Shown one piece after another: positions 19,426 to 28,555 of a stretch of 64,000 bases of DNA (positions within the stretch are counted from its first letter, which is position 1; each line of letters starts with the position of its first letter). The translations under genes and the position numbers were made by a program. Below the pieces are notes generated by a model. It was not told the DNA's origin, did no database searches, and saw nothing but the letters and a program-made list of their open reading frames with translations. Source of the stretch: Pseudoalteromonas piscicida (GTDB lineage Bacteria > Pseudomonadota > Gammaproteobacteria > Enterobacterales > Alteromonadaceae); the NCBI RefSeq assembly GCF_002744175.1, contig NZ_NKHF01000062.1, forward strand, positions 1 to 64,000. Direction: 5' to 3'.

Positions 19426-21375
19426 TTATAAGGTATAGGCGTTCACTCTTGTCAGGGGAAGTTTGATTTCCATGTTGAGGCCACCCAATAAACTATTAAA
19501 AGACTCAATGTCTCCACTATGTGCTTCAATGACCTTTTTGCACATTGCCAGGCCCATTCCCTTTGAACCCCCTGAATTTGTTCGAGATGGCTGTGTTTTA
19601 TACAAAGGGTCAAATAGCTTCTGATGTGACTCATAAGATAAAGGTGTACCTGAGTCTTCAATGCGTATAATTAGATGACCGTCAATACAAAAAAAGTTCA
19701 TCTTAACCTGAACCTGCTTACCACCATGTTTGACAGCATTAGCTAAAATTTCAAGGATACAATTGGTGATAGCGTCGAGATCAATTGTCACTTTTTCGCT
19801 CCCTGCGAGTTGATAGTTTACTTCTAATTGTTGAGGCTGTTCTGCAAATAGACTCGCTGCCTTTGCATGCACTTGGTTTACTAGCTTACAAATTGTGGTG
19901 TCTCTTAGGTCTAACATTTTGGCTAGCTTGTCATTGTCGGTGACTAGCATGAGTTGATTAATAAACTCGTTAAGCTCATCGATCTTATCCATTAACTTGC
20001 CATAACTTTCCTGTACATTCTCAACGATATTATATTGTAAGGACTCTACCTGTACTTTCATCACGGTGAGTGGAGTGCGCAGCTCATGAGAGAGATCAGT
20101 GAATAACTGTTGCTCTTTTTTCTCTAATGCCTTTTGACTCTGGCGAGTAAATTGCTTTTCTGTTTTGACTGTATTAGCCAAGGCATTCACTTGAGTTTGC
20201 AGCGTAGATAATAAGTTGTTCTGGGCTGACTTGTTTTGTTTTGCAAGCGCTAATGTGAATAATATCACTTCTATTAAGTAGCCAACTTTTATGGCGCTAG
20301 ATATATGATAGACGTTAACCCCTCCAAACATGGTGCCGCCAATAGCGATGGTATTTACAAAAACTACGTGGTTTGCCAGGCTGAGAGAGAAGGTCATAGA
20401 CCCAGGTGAGCCTTGTTTAAAAGACCAAAAACTGGTGTAGACAAACAGCGGAATGATACTAAGACTTAACACCAAATTATAATGAACAGATTGGGTATAC
20501 AGTGCAACCGGAATAAGCACTAGATAGCCAAACAAAAATAGACGGTGCAGTTGGTCAAGAAGTCGACATCGCTGCTTCAGTTGCAAAAACTCGCGGATAA
20601 ACAGCAGGTGAAAGATAGGCACTAAGGTCATTAGGCAAGCGGAGAACAGCGTGGCAAATTTTCCCTGTGTAGGCCATAAATACGCAAAGGTGAAACCGGA
20701 CATGTCCATAACGATCAGTAAAAATAATAATGTCCAGATACAGTAATACGCATTTGTCATGTTTGCGTTGAAGTAGAAATTCACCAGCACGATAAGAAAT
20801 ACCGCAATAATAACGCCACAGAGCGCTGCATTTATCACTGAGCTCGTTAGTACGTTGCTATCAAGTTCTGCACTGTTTATCAATCTAATGTCAGCAGGTG
20901 CATTGGCAAAAGTTTGGTAGCGAATTAATAGTACCCCCTCTTTCTTATCCATTTGCGGTATAGGTATGTAGAGTTGCGGCGTGCGTACAGGTCTTTGCGA
21001 AAAAGTGGTGCTTAGATCATGATGAGCAATTGAAGTAACAGCCCTGTCTTCGATTTTTATGACATTGAGCCATGGCAACCTTGCAAAACCAAACGCTAAA
21101 AATAGTTGTTCCTGCGTATTGAGTAAAGTCAAATCAATGACCGTCCACTGATAAGCTTGTTGCTTCAGTGCGGGTTTAGCATTAGCTAACTGGTGGGTAA
21201 TTTCATCAATGTTAGCCTCCGAAACGCCGGGGAGATCTATTAGGTCCTTACGATCAATTTCATTAAAACTAACTTCTAATGGGTGTGATGCTCTGTTATA
21301 GAACGAAGGCTCTGAATACTGAGCAAATCCCGTTGTTGAAAAGAACAGCAATAAAAATAAAAACAGTCTGGACAT
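19426..21375 (-). CDS. Sensor histidine kinase with 7TM (7TMR-DISM) input module
   Basis: About 649 residues. A signal peptide (ending near TTGFAQ) precedes an extracytoplasmic beta domain (about 30-180), seven membrane helices (about 185-385), a coiled linker and a kinase core. The H-box is FTDLSHELRTPLTVMK, the N-box LEILANAVKHGG, and the G-box GGSKGMGLAMCKKVIEAH. A GTG 15 bases upstream is an alternative start; neither has a strong ribosome site. No response regulator is adjacent. The orphan OmpR-type regulator at 59269 could be a partner, but nothing in the sequence ties them. Confidence 0.88.
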   Translation of the reverse strand: MSRLFLFLLLFFSTTGFAQYSEPSFYNRASHPLEVSFNEIDRKDLIDLPGVSEANIDEITHQLANAKPALKQQAYQWTVIDLTLLNTQEQLFLAFGFARLPWLNVIKIEDRAVTSIAHHDLSTTFSQRPVRTPQLYIPIPQMDKKEGVLLIRYQTFANAPADIRLINSAELDSNVLTSSVINAALCGVIIAVFLIVLVNFYFNANMTNAYYCIWTLLFLLIVMDMSGFTFAYLWPTQGKFATLFSACLMTLVPIFHLLFIREFLQLKQRCRLLDQLHRLFLFGYLVLIPVALYTQSVHYNLVLSLSIIPLFVYTSFWSFKQGSPGSMTFSLSLANHVVFVNTIAIGGTMFGGVNVYHISSAIKVGYLIEVILFTLALAKQNKSAQNNLLSTLQTQVNALANTVKTEKQFTRQSQKALEKKEQQLFTDLSHELRTPLTVMKVQVESLQYNIVENVQESYGKLMDKIDELNEFINQLMLVTDNDKLAKMLDLRDTTICKLVNQVHAKAASLFAEQPQQLEVNYQLAGSEKVTIDLDAITNCILEILANAVKHGGKQVQVKMNFFCIDGHLIIRIEDSGTPLSYESHQKLFDPLYKTQPSRTNSGGSKGMGLAMCKKVIEAHSGDIESFNSLLGGLNMEIKLPLTRVNAYTL

Positions 21376-21664
21376 AGCAATAATAGGCACAAGAGACGTG
21401 AACTAACCTTAGCTATAAATAGTGAAGCAAATGTGGATGAAATTTGAAGAGGTAAATAATTGTAAACAGGCAATGCAGTAAATATGCAATAAAAACAGCG
21501 TATTATATAAGCATATCGTTTTGTGGTTTGATAAAGCGATTAGAAAGTAGCCATCTAAGGTGGGTTAAATAAAACTGAAATATAACTGTAACAATTGAAT
21601 GGTTAAATGCGCCACTGAAATAAAAGTGTCATGAATAAACACGAATTACTCTAAGAGCATAACT

Positions 21665-22804
21665 ATGGTTAATCAAAATCAGACTTCAACGGCGGCCAAG
21701 CTTTTAAACTGGCTGTCCATCATATTACTCGTTTACCTAGTCTTAGTGGCTGTTGGTACAGTTAGTGGTGGTTTTAAACTGGCCTCAGGTGGAAGCGAAG
21801 GTGCTAAAGAAATCTTTGCTTTTGCAACAAATCCACTTGTCGCCCTGTTATTGGGAGCGCTAGCTACGGCTCTAGTACAGTCTTCATCTACAGTAACCTC
21901 GGTGATTGTTGGTTTGGTTGCTGGTGGTTTACCTATCGGTATCGCTATTCCGATGATCATGGGTGCAAATATTGGTACAACAATCACCAACACGCTTGTC
22001 TCGATCGGCCATATTCGGAGTAAAGAAGAATTCAGACGCGCCTTTGCTGCATCCACAGTTCATGACTTCTTTAACTTATTGGCGGTAGTGATTTTCTTAC
22101 CGCTAGAGATTATGTTTGGTATGTTAGAGAAATTGGCCTCAGCGTTATCTCATTTATTTGTTGGTGATGCAGACCTTTCTCTAAAGAGCTATAACTTTGT
22201 TAAGCCCTTAGTTAAGCCTGCGGTTGGCGTAGTTAAGGACACCGTTAGCTTTTTAGACTCGACCGCAGCTGGAATTTCAATGGTGGTCATCGGCATCATG
22301 ATGATCTTATTTGCGGTAACTTATCTTGGTAAACTATTGAAAAAGGCATTGGTTGGTAAAGCTAAAGAACTGTTGCACAGTGCAATTGGACGCGGCCCCT
22401 TTGTTGGAATTGGTTCTGGTGCATTAGTGACTGTGATGGTGCAATCGTCATCAACTACGACAAGTTTAATGATCCCATTAGCAGGTAGTGGTGTGTTTAC
22501 CACAAGACAAATTTATCCGTTCACATTAGGTGCAAATATTGGTACGACTATTACCGCATTATTGGCTGCAACTTCTATTACAGGCGCGGCTGCAGAAGTA
22601 GCGTTAACGATTGCTCTGGTCCATGTATTGTTTAACGTGTTTGCGGTTACGCTGATTTACGGGCTACCTTTACTGCGCGAAATCCCGTTACGTTTAGCCG
22701 AAAAGCTTGCTGATATAGGTACTCAGAATAAGCCTGCTGCCCTTGCTTACGTTCTTGGCTCATTCTTTGTCTTTCCTGGGTTGATAATGTTGGCGGTACG
22801 TTAG
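21665..22804 (+). CDS. nptA: Na+/phosphate symporter
   Basis: 379 residues with about 8-9 membrane helices and the internal duplication typical of type II Na/Pi cotransporters. The two QSSS motifs are VQSSSTVTSVIVGLVAGG and VQSSSTTTSLMIPLAGSG, each followed by GANIGTTIT. It imports phosphate using the sodium gradient, suited to a marine cell. Length matches Vibrio NptA. It is divergent from the kinase gene and apparently monocistronic. Confidence 0.9.
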   Translation: MVNQNQTSTAAKLLNWLSIILLVYLVLVAVGTVSGGFKLASGGSEGAKEIFAFATNPLVALLLGALATALVQSSSTVTSVIVGLVAGGLPIGIAIPMIMGANIGTTITNTLVSIGHIRSKEEFRRAFAASTVHDFFNLLAVVIFLPLEIMFGMLEKLASALSHLFVGDADLSLKSYNFVKPLVKPAVGVVKDTVSFLDSTAAGISMVVIGIMMILFAVTYLGKLLKKALVGKAKELLHSAIGRGPFVGIGSGALVTVMVQSSSTTTSLMIPLAGSGVFTTRQIYPFTLGANIGTTITALLAATSITGAAAEVALTIALVHVLFNVFAVTLIYGLPLLREIPLRLAEKLADIGTQNKPAALAYVLGSFFVFPGLIMLAVR

Positions 22805-23023
22805 GTTTTATACGTATCGCAGGAGATAGGATAAGAGGACGTATTATTCTATCTTCTGTGCAATCTAAACCACATATAAATAAATCGTTAAGTAGAGTTT
22901 AACTAGTATTGGCTTTTGACTTCTAAAACCTGCCTATTTTGATTACTGAACACTTGATTGATTGATTGAATGTTGTTAAGTTTAAGTTTAAATAAGGTAA
23001 TATAGTTTAACAGGAGTTAAAAA

Positions 23024-23602
23024 ATGAAAGGTTTGAAGGTCCTCTCTTTAGCGATGATGCTAGCATCAACATACGCAAATGCAAAATCAGATGTTAGCGT
23101 ACGAGATGAAGTTAGAAACGATTTTTTAAATGATCAAATATTAGTTCAGAGTTTAGAGCAATTCAACGCATATCCAAACGACGAACAGTCAGCACTTCAA
23201 GCAAGAGCAATACTAAGCGAGAAGCTGCATTCCTTGAGTACTAGATACAACCTCACTATTGAACAAGTTGATGCAATTATCATGAACCAAACCATTAAAC
23301 TGGATGTTGATTCATTTGACTCGAACGTTGTCATACTTGGGAAGCCAGATGTAGAGCGTATAACAGTTCATTGCGATGACGATTGTAAAAACGCAGCTTA
23401 CTCAGGTCATTTTACCGGATGGGCTGAAACCGCTGCTAGCAACAACAACGTAGGATATGGCGAACACTTTAATATAGGCTATGATGACGGTAGTGTAAGG
23501 CAGTTTCTTCGTACTACGAGAACACAGCGTATAGTGTTAAAAATGGATAAGGTTATTTTCGAAAAAATAGTTAAGAGACCAGGGGAGCACGACAGTTTTT
23601 GA
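23024..23602 (+). CDS. Secreted protein of unknown function
   Basis: 192 residues with a signal peptide (cleavage near YANA, residue 20). The mature part is acidic and helical at first, then has VHCDDDCKNAAYSGHFTGWA with a Cys-x3-Cys pair and a Gly/Asn-rich segment. CAGGAG lies 8 bases before the ATG. I do not recognise a family. It is monocistronic between nptA and another unknown gene. Confidence 0.65.
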   Translation: MKGLKVLSLAMMLASTYANAKSDVSVRDEVRNDFLNDQILVQSLEQFNAYPNDEQSALQARAILSEKLHSLSTRYNLTIEQVDAIIMNQTIKLDVDSFDSNVVILGKPDVERITVHCDDDCKNAAYSGHFTGWAETAASNNNVGYGEHFNIGYDDGSVRQFLRTTRTQRIVLKMDKVIFEKIVKRPGEHDSF

Positions 23603-23958
23603 TTTTCTATAAACTCGGCATTGGCGCTAGCTTATTCAAGATAGGTTAGCGTTTTTATGTACCCCTTTCTTTGCACCACCAGTTAATCTCGTAGCTGTAA
23701 AAAGTTTTTCATATCAATTTTATTCTTCTAATACGAAATAAATTTGACTATCGTTATAGCAGTAGAATTCGTTCGCTAACCAATTTGAAGGGTGAAAAAC
23801 CACCAGCAGGTTTAGGAATTTCTTATTTAGAACAACTAATTCGCTGATTAACTCATTCACATAGGTCGGTAACTTAATACGATTGCTAATTGAAGTCATA
23901 ATTCTGTCATCTTCACTTGAGATAATTGCTGCTGTCTTATCAACAATGAAACAAAGTA
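23603..23958. other. Intergenic region with a repeat fragment
   Basis: It contains a short match (about 23816-23840, TTTCTTATTTAGAACAACTA) to the interior of the mobile repeat at 37441. No credible coding frame. Confidence 0.45.
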
Positions 23959-24441
23959 ATGAGTATCCAAACTGGTATTTTTAGTTTTAATGCAGCGCAA
24001 ATCACAAGTTCCACTAAAGGACCTTATCGCGCGTTGCAACCGTATGAGAAACCGGTTTTGCACCCTAGTGAACACGGCCTCGTGTTGCTACTGGAGATCC
24101 CTAGCGATGCTCGTATGGACGATAAGATTGAACTTGTGTTAACTAAACTTGGTGAGCGTTGCGCGATTTACAACACGTCGGTCACTGTTGATCCCGAATC
24201 GTATCTGACCAAAATTGTAGAAGTTAACGTCACTCAGTCGTTAGAAGCGGGTGCTTACGTAATGCAGCTAAATTTAATGGGTCTTCACAACTTTCTGAAG
24301 AATACCACTGAGTTTGAGGTGGTATTGTCAGAGCAAGTTGTTTGTGATGAGAGGTCATCAGCTCGAACGTATCAAGCTGAACCTAAAGGACTGAAGCGCA
24401 TGTTTACGGCTGCCGTCAGTGCGGTACTTTCTATCTTCTAA
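23959..24441 (+). CDS. Cytosolic protein of unknown function
   Basis: 160 residues, no signal peptide. It reads like a beta-sandwich, with alternating hydrophobic strands (GLVLLLEIPSDARMDDKIEL, CAIYNTSVTV, AGAYVMQLNL), then a basic stretch and a hydrophobic tail (FTAAVSAVLSIF) that could touch the membrane. The ribosome site is weak. No family recognised. Confidence 0.6.
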   Translation: MSIQTGIFSFNAAQITSSTKGPYRALQPYEKPVLHPSEHGLVLLLEIPSDARMDDKIELVLTKLGERCAIYNTSVTVDPESYLTKIVEVNVTQSLEAGAYVMQLNLMGLHNFLKNTTEFEVVLSEQVVCDERSSARTYQAEPKGLKRMFTAAVSAVLSIF

Positions 24442-24536
24442 ATCTTTTTATTTCACATTTCATAGTAGCAGCTCGAGCGTCAATTTGAGCAGCGGTAAAT
24501 CAAGCTCTTTGGTGATCAATCGCCCAAAACGCTCGT

Positions 24537-25700
24537 TTAATTAGGTAGTGAAATTTTCCCCATCGAGAATGGTAACGCATGGGTGTCACCCGATATGGTC
24601 TCATTTGCTAGTAGTGCAAATAGTGCCGCTTCTTTTGCGTCTGGGTGAATACCCAATTCAACAAAGTCTTTCGTCACCACCTTCGAGTTTAGGTGGATGT
24701 TTAGGCGCTGCATAAGAAATTGGTTGTGTACCCCGCCACCGCTGACATAGAGCTCTATTGCGTTGGCATTCAAACTATTGATCGCTTTGGCTACACTCAG
24801 AGCTGTTAATTCAGTCAGTGTTGCAACAATATCCTCGTGATTATAGTCAAGACCTTGTAAAGCCTGTTTTATAAATGCTTGATTAAATAGCTCTTGGCCA
24901 GTTGATTTTGGTAAAGGCTGCTCGAAAAATGGATGGTTAAGCAGATTATTCAAAAATTGAGGTTGAATAGTGCCGCTTGCGGCAATATTACCACTTTCAT
25001 CAAATGGAATACCAAGTACGTGACGGCAATATTGATCAACCAGCGTATTACCTGGACCAATATCACTGCTGATACTCTGCGAAAGTTCGCATACTTTTGG
25101 GAGGTAGGTAAGGTTTGAAATCCCACCAATATTTAATAGCACTCTATTTGCAGCGTCGCTTGCGTAAAGTAGATAGTCGCCGTACTGTACTAGCGGCGCT
25201 CCTTCAAGCCCTTTTGCAATGTGCTTTTGTCTAAAATCTGAGAGGGTAATAATATTGGTTTTTGTTGCAATGATGTCTGCTTCTACGATTTGTAAGGTAC
25301 TATTGAGGCGCTTAGTGTTCTCAAAAGGTTGTTGGGGGCAGTGATACAGAGTTTGCCCGTGACTTGCTATAAAGTCGATTGCATCGTTGGGTATCTGCCA
25401 TTGGTTTAGCGTGTTATTGATAAGATCTGCATATAAAGCGCCTAACCAAGTATGTAATTGGCATAAACTTTGTAAATTGACTTGGTTTACTGAGGCATGC
25501 TGAGTTAACAGCCGTTTTTGTGAAACGCTATACTGCACAGTGGTAAATTGCTCGACCGTCAGTGTAGTATTTTTACCAGAACCTTCGATTTTACATAATG
25601 CAATATCAAGCCCGTCTAATGATGTGCCACTCATTAAGCCGAGCACCCTTTTTGTACTTTGCTCAGCTATCTCTGCAAGTTTTAGGATATCAGATTTCAT
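24537..25700 (-). CDS. anmK: Anhydro-N-acetylmuramic acid kinase
   Basis: 387 residues. It phosphorylates and opens 1,6-anhydro-MurNAc from recycled peptidoglycan, giving MurNAc-6-phosphate. The N-terminal LGLMSGTSLDGLDIALC is the sugar-kinase phosphate loop, and IDFIASHGQTLYH, LNIGGISNLTYL, SDIGPGNTLVDQYC and YVSGGGVHNQFLM complete the pattern. It is about 18 residues longer at the N-terminus than the E. coli enzyme. Its ATG directly follows the stop codon of the upstream helicase gene, so translation is probably coupled. Confidence 0.93.
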   Translation of the reverse strand: MKSDILKLAEIAEQSTKRVLGLMSGTSLDGLDIALCKIEGSGKNTTLTVEQFTTVQYSVSQKRLLTQHASVNQVNLQSLCQLHTWLGALYADLINNTLNQWQIPNDAIDFIASHGQTLYHCPQQPFENTKRLNSTLQIVEADIIATKTNIITLSDFRQKHIAKGLEGAPLVQYGDYLLYASDAANRVLLNIGGISNLTYLPKVCELSQSISSDIGPGNTLVDQYCRHVLGIPFDESGNIAASGTIQPQFLNNLLNHPFFEQPLPKSTGQELFNQAFIKQALQGLDYNHEDIVATLTELTALSVAKAINSLNANAIELYVSGGGVHNQFLMQRLNIHLNSKVVTKDFVELGIHPDAKEAALFALLANETISGDTHALPFSMGKISLPN

Positions 25701-27632
25701 TTATAGAGCACGTTCCATTAGGTGGGTTTTCAACAACTCATATTTGACACCTTTTTGGCACCCAAAGCCAGTGAGCTGTCTAAATTTGTATTTGGTAAAG
25801 TACGGGCAGTTTAACCCTAGTAAAAAAAGCGTTTTGAGATGTAGGCTCAGCTCAATGCCTCGTTGTGCTGCAAACTGCGTTACTTCTCTTAATGTATCTC
25901 TGATCTCATCGGTATTGAGTTCGTGTTGGGTTTGCGCTTCTAAAATCATACGCTTGCCAGCACAAACACTACAGTGTCCGCACTGTTCTGGCGCTTGATT
26001 GTCACCAAAATAGCTAGCCAGTGCTTTATGATAGCAAGTAGTGAGTTGAAAGAATTTTAATAAATGCCGAAGCCGCGCAAGCTCTCCTTGTTCTTTAATT
26101 TGCGCTTGCTGATAAAAAGTGTTTATTAGTTCATCGATATTAACCTGCTGCTGAGGTTTAGAATAAACTGAGGTATATTTAGCAACCTTCACTTCTATTA
26201 GGTTTTGACTGGCGAGGTAATCAATCGCTTCTTGTGCTTTGGCGAGGGAAATATCTGTGCCATTAAGGGCTGAGATTGAAAGTGTGCCCCATTTCTTTTT
26301 GAATTCAAAACATGAAAAGAGTTGAGCTAAAAATGTTTGTCTTTGTGGAGAAAAGCTTGCAAGTAGCTTGTTTTTATCTTGGATAAACGCAATGTTGAGT
26401 TCAGCGAAATAGCTGTAATTAACTTGTAAATACCCTTGCAGCTCTAGCTGAACAATGAGTGTTTTGAGTACAAGTTGATTAATATTAGTTTTGTATGCTA
26501 AATCGTACTCATTCAGGTGATAGTCCGCATTAGTCTCAGAAAACACATCATTAAAAAGCAACTCAAGTGGACGACGCTCTAAAGCATTTGCATAGACAAA
26601 ATTCTCTAATACTGCGGTTTTTTCTGTATTGATAAGAGCAACGCAGTGTGCTTTTTCGCCATCCCTACCAGCTCTTCCAACTTCTTGGCTATAGCCCTCG
26701 ATTGATTTTGGCATATCATAATGTAAAACCCATCGCACATCTGGTTTGTCGACTCCCATTCCAAAGGCAATGGTAGCCACCACAATTAAATTAGGCTTAT
26801 TGAGAAAGTCGGCTTGGATCTGTGCTTTTTGCTCAGGTTTAAGTGACGCATGAAATGCATTGGCCTCAAATCCACAAGCCGTTACCATTTTTGCAATTTC
26901 TTCAGCTTGCTTTTGTTGAGTTACATAAACAATTCCCGCCCCTTTTGCTTTTCTTAAAAAGGCCAGTAAATATTCGTCTTTGTGGGATTCGCTGATATTG
27001 ACCGCACTTAAATATAAGTTTTCTCGATAAAAGCCAGTGCGAATGATATTAGACTCTGCAACGTCAAACTTGTTTGCCATGTCTTGCGCTACTTTGTTTG
27101 TCGCGGTTGCGGTGAGCAGTAGCACTTGATTGATTCGAAGTGCTTGCCTATATTGCGCAACTTTTAGGTAATCTGGTCTAAAGTTATGGCCCCACTCTGA
27201 GATACAGTGGGCTTCGTCGATGACCAAAAACGAGATTTTACTCTGGGCAAGAAGGTTGCGTGCTTTTTGACTATTGAGTCGCTCGACTGAGATAAATAAA
27301 ACCTTTAGGTTTTGATTGACGATGGCGTTTTCAATTCGGGCAATGTCTGGTTTTGTTTGTGTGCTATCTAGACAAGCAGTTGCAACCCCTTTACTCAGCA
27401 AATAGTCTCGTTGTTCGTGCATTAGGGCAAGCAAGGGTGACACCACCACACACATCCCATCTTTTAATATCGCCGGAAGTTGGTAACACAAAGATTTACC
27501 CGCACCAGTTGCAAATATGGCGATGGCGCTTTCATTTTGCATAACGGCATTAATAACATCCGTTTGGCCCGGACGGAGTGCGGTATGACCAAATGTATTG
27601 TGTAGAACCTGATAAACTTGTTGTTGGATCAT
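25701..27632 (-). CDS. RecQ-family ATP-dependent DNA helicase without HRDC domain
   Basis: 643 residues. Motif I is FATGAGKSLCYQLP, motif II VIDEAHCISEWGHNFRPDY, and motif VI is in QEVGRAGRDGEKAHC. A C-terminal zinc-binding segment (CYHKAL...CGHCSVCAGKR) is present. After it there is a winged-helix-like tail but no HRDC domain, so it is a shorter RecQ-like enzyme and not the classical recQ product. It is the middle gene of an SBP-helicase-anmK set; its start overlaps the upstream gene by 4 bases. Confidence 0.88.
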   Translation of the reverse strand: MIQQQVYQVLHNTFGHTALRPGQTDVINAVMQNESAIAIFATGAGKSLCYQLPAILKDGMCVVVSPLLALMHEQRDYLLSKGVATACLDSTQTKPDIARIENAIVNQNLKVLFISVERLNSQKARNLLAQSKISFLVIDEAHCISEWGHNFRPDYLKVAQYRQALRINQVLLLTATATNKVAQDMANKFDVAESNIIRTGFYRENLYLSAVNISESHKDEYLLAFLRKAKGAGIVYVTQQKQAEEIAKMVTACGFEANAFHASLKPEQKAQIQADFLNKPNLIVVATIAFGMGVDKPDVRWVLHYDMPKSIEGYSQEVGRAGRDGEKAHCVALINTEKTAVLENFVYANALERRPLELLFNDVFSETNADYHLNEYDLAYKTNINQLVLKTLIVQLELQGYLQVNYSYFAELNIAFIQDKNKLLASFSPQRQTFLAQLFSCFEFKKKWGTLSISALNGTDISLAKAQEAIDYLASQNLIEVKVAKYTSVYSKPQQQVNIDELINTFYQQAQIKEQGELARLRHLLKFFQLTTCYHKALASYFGDNQAPEQCGHCSVCAGKRMILEAQTQHELNTDEIRDTLREVTQFAAQRGIELSLHLKTLFLLGLNCPYFTKYKFRQLTGFGCQKGVKYELLKTHLMERAL

Positions 27633-28357
27633 CCTGAGTCTTTTCTGTACTTTTCTGAAATACGGGTTATTACGCCAAGTAAACTCGTAATTGCTTCATT
27701 GATACGTTCTATATCAGTACGCTCAAATGCATGGCGTCCAAGCATAAAATGAATGGCGTTGTCGTTCACTATGTAGGGGTGAACTTGAATTGATCCATAG
27801 CCTAACTTGTTAATATAGTAATAGCCAGCATCTTCATCCTCAATCAGAAAATCTACCCGATTTTTGGCTACCATTTCGATCCGACGGTCTAGACTGGATA
27901 TTTCAAATAGGCGCTTATCGTACCAATCAATTTTTTTTATTTGCTTCACTTCTTCACCATAGTAAGCGCCGGGATTTGAAGTAAAGGTATAACCAGCTGA
28001 AAACAACTCAACCAAATTACTATTGGGTTCAATTTCTTTATTTGTGAACAACCGCATTCTTTCTCTGCGATAAGGAATAGAAAAGTAAGCAATTTTTGCG
28101 CGTTCTACACTAAAGCTGGCAGAAGGTAAAATGTCAATGAGCCCTTTTTCCAATTCAGTGATGCCACGAGCTGAGGATGGCAGTTGAACAAACTCAATAC
28201 AGTAACCTGCGTGTTTAAAAACAGCTTCAGTGATCTCAACATCCAGACCATATGGGCGTGTACCGTACATCACAAATGGTGGCCAACTAGAACCGATCCC
28301 CACTTTCAGAGAGGTTTCTGTTGCGCAATCTACTGCATGGCTTTTAAAGCAAGCCAA
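27629..28357 (-). CDS. Periplasmic solute-binding-like protein (SBP_bac_3 family), start uncertain
   Basis: The frame from a TTG at 28355-28357 gives 242 residues with VGIGSSWPPFVMYGTRPYGL, DVEITEAVFKHAGY and GLIDILPSASFSVERAK, matching family 3 solute-binding proteins (polar amino acids). There are no transporter genes nearby. In-frame codons upstream (to about 28390) encode a signal peptide (IRYTVFFIFLACFKSHA) but contain no ATG, GTG or TTG before an in-frame stop; the candidates are ATT at 28382-28384 or CTG. The true start is therefore odd or lost. It overlaps the helicase start by 4 bases. Confidence 0.65.
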   Translation of the reverse strand: MACFKSHAVDCATETSLKVGIGSSWPPFVMYGTRPYGLDVEITEAVFKHAGYCIEFVQLPSSARGITELEKGLIDILPSASFSVERAKIAYFSIPYRRERMRLFTNKEIEPNSNLVELFSAGYTFTSNPGAYYGEEVKQIKKIDWYDKRLFEISSLDRRIEMVAKNRVDFLIEDEDAGYYYINKLGYGSIQVHPYIVNDNAIHFMLGRHAFERTDIERINEAITSLLGVITRISEKYRKDSG

Positions 28358-28511
28358 GAAGATAAAGAAAACTGTATAACGAATGAGTACTGACAGAACT
28401 TATGACTCTTTTGTGAAGTTCATAGTATCATTATGAAAGACTCCTCAGAAAAAGAAAGCAAAAGTTAACGATGCGCTATGTTTGAGAGGCATTTTATTTG
28501 CGTCTATTAAG

Positions 28512-28540
28512 GATGAGCTCACCATAGTGATGAGCTCATC
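28512..28540 (-). terminator. Hairpin after the last chitinase gene
   Basis: GATGAGCTCA and TGAGCTCATC are perfect arms of 10 bp with a 9-base loop, just beyond the chiA stop. The T tract is weak. Confidence 0.6.
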
Positions 28541-28555
28541 GAGCATTATATCAAC

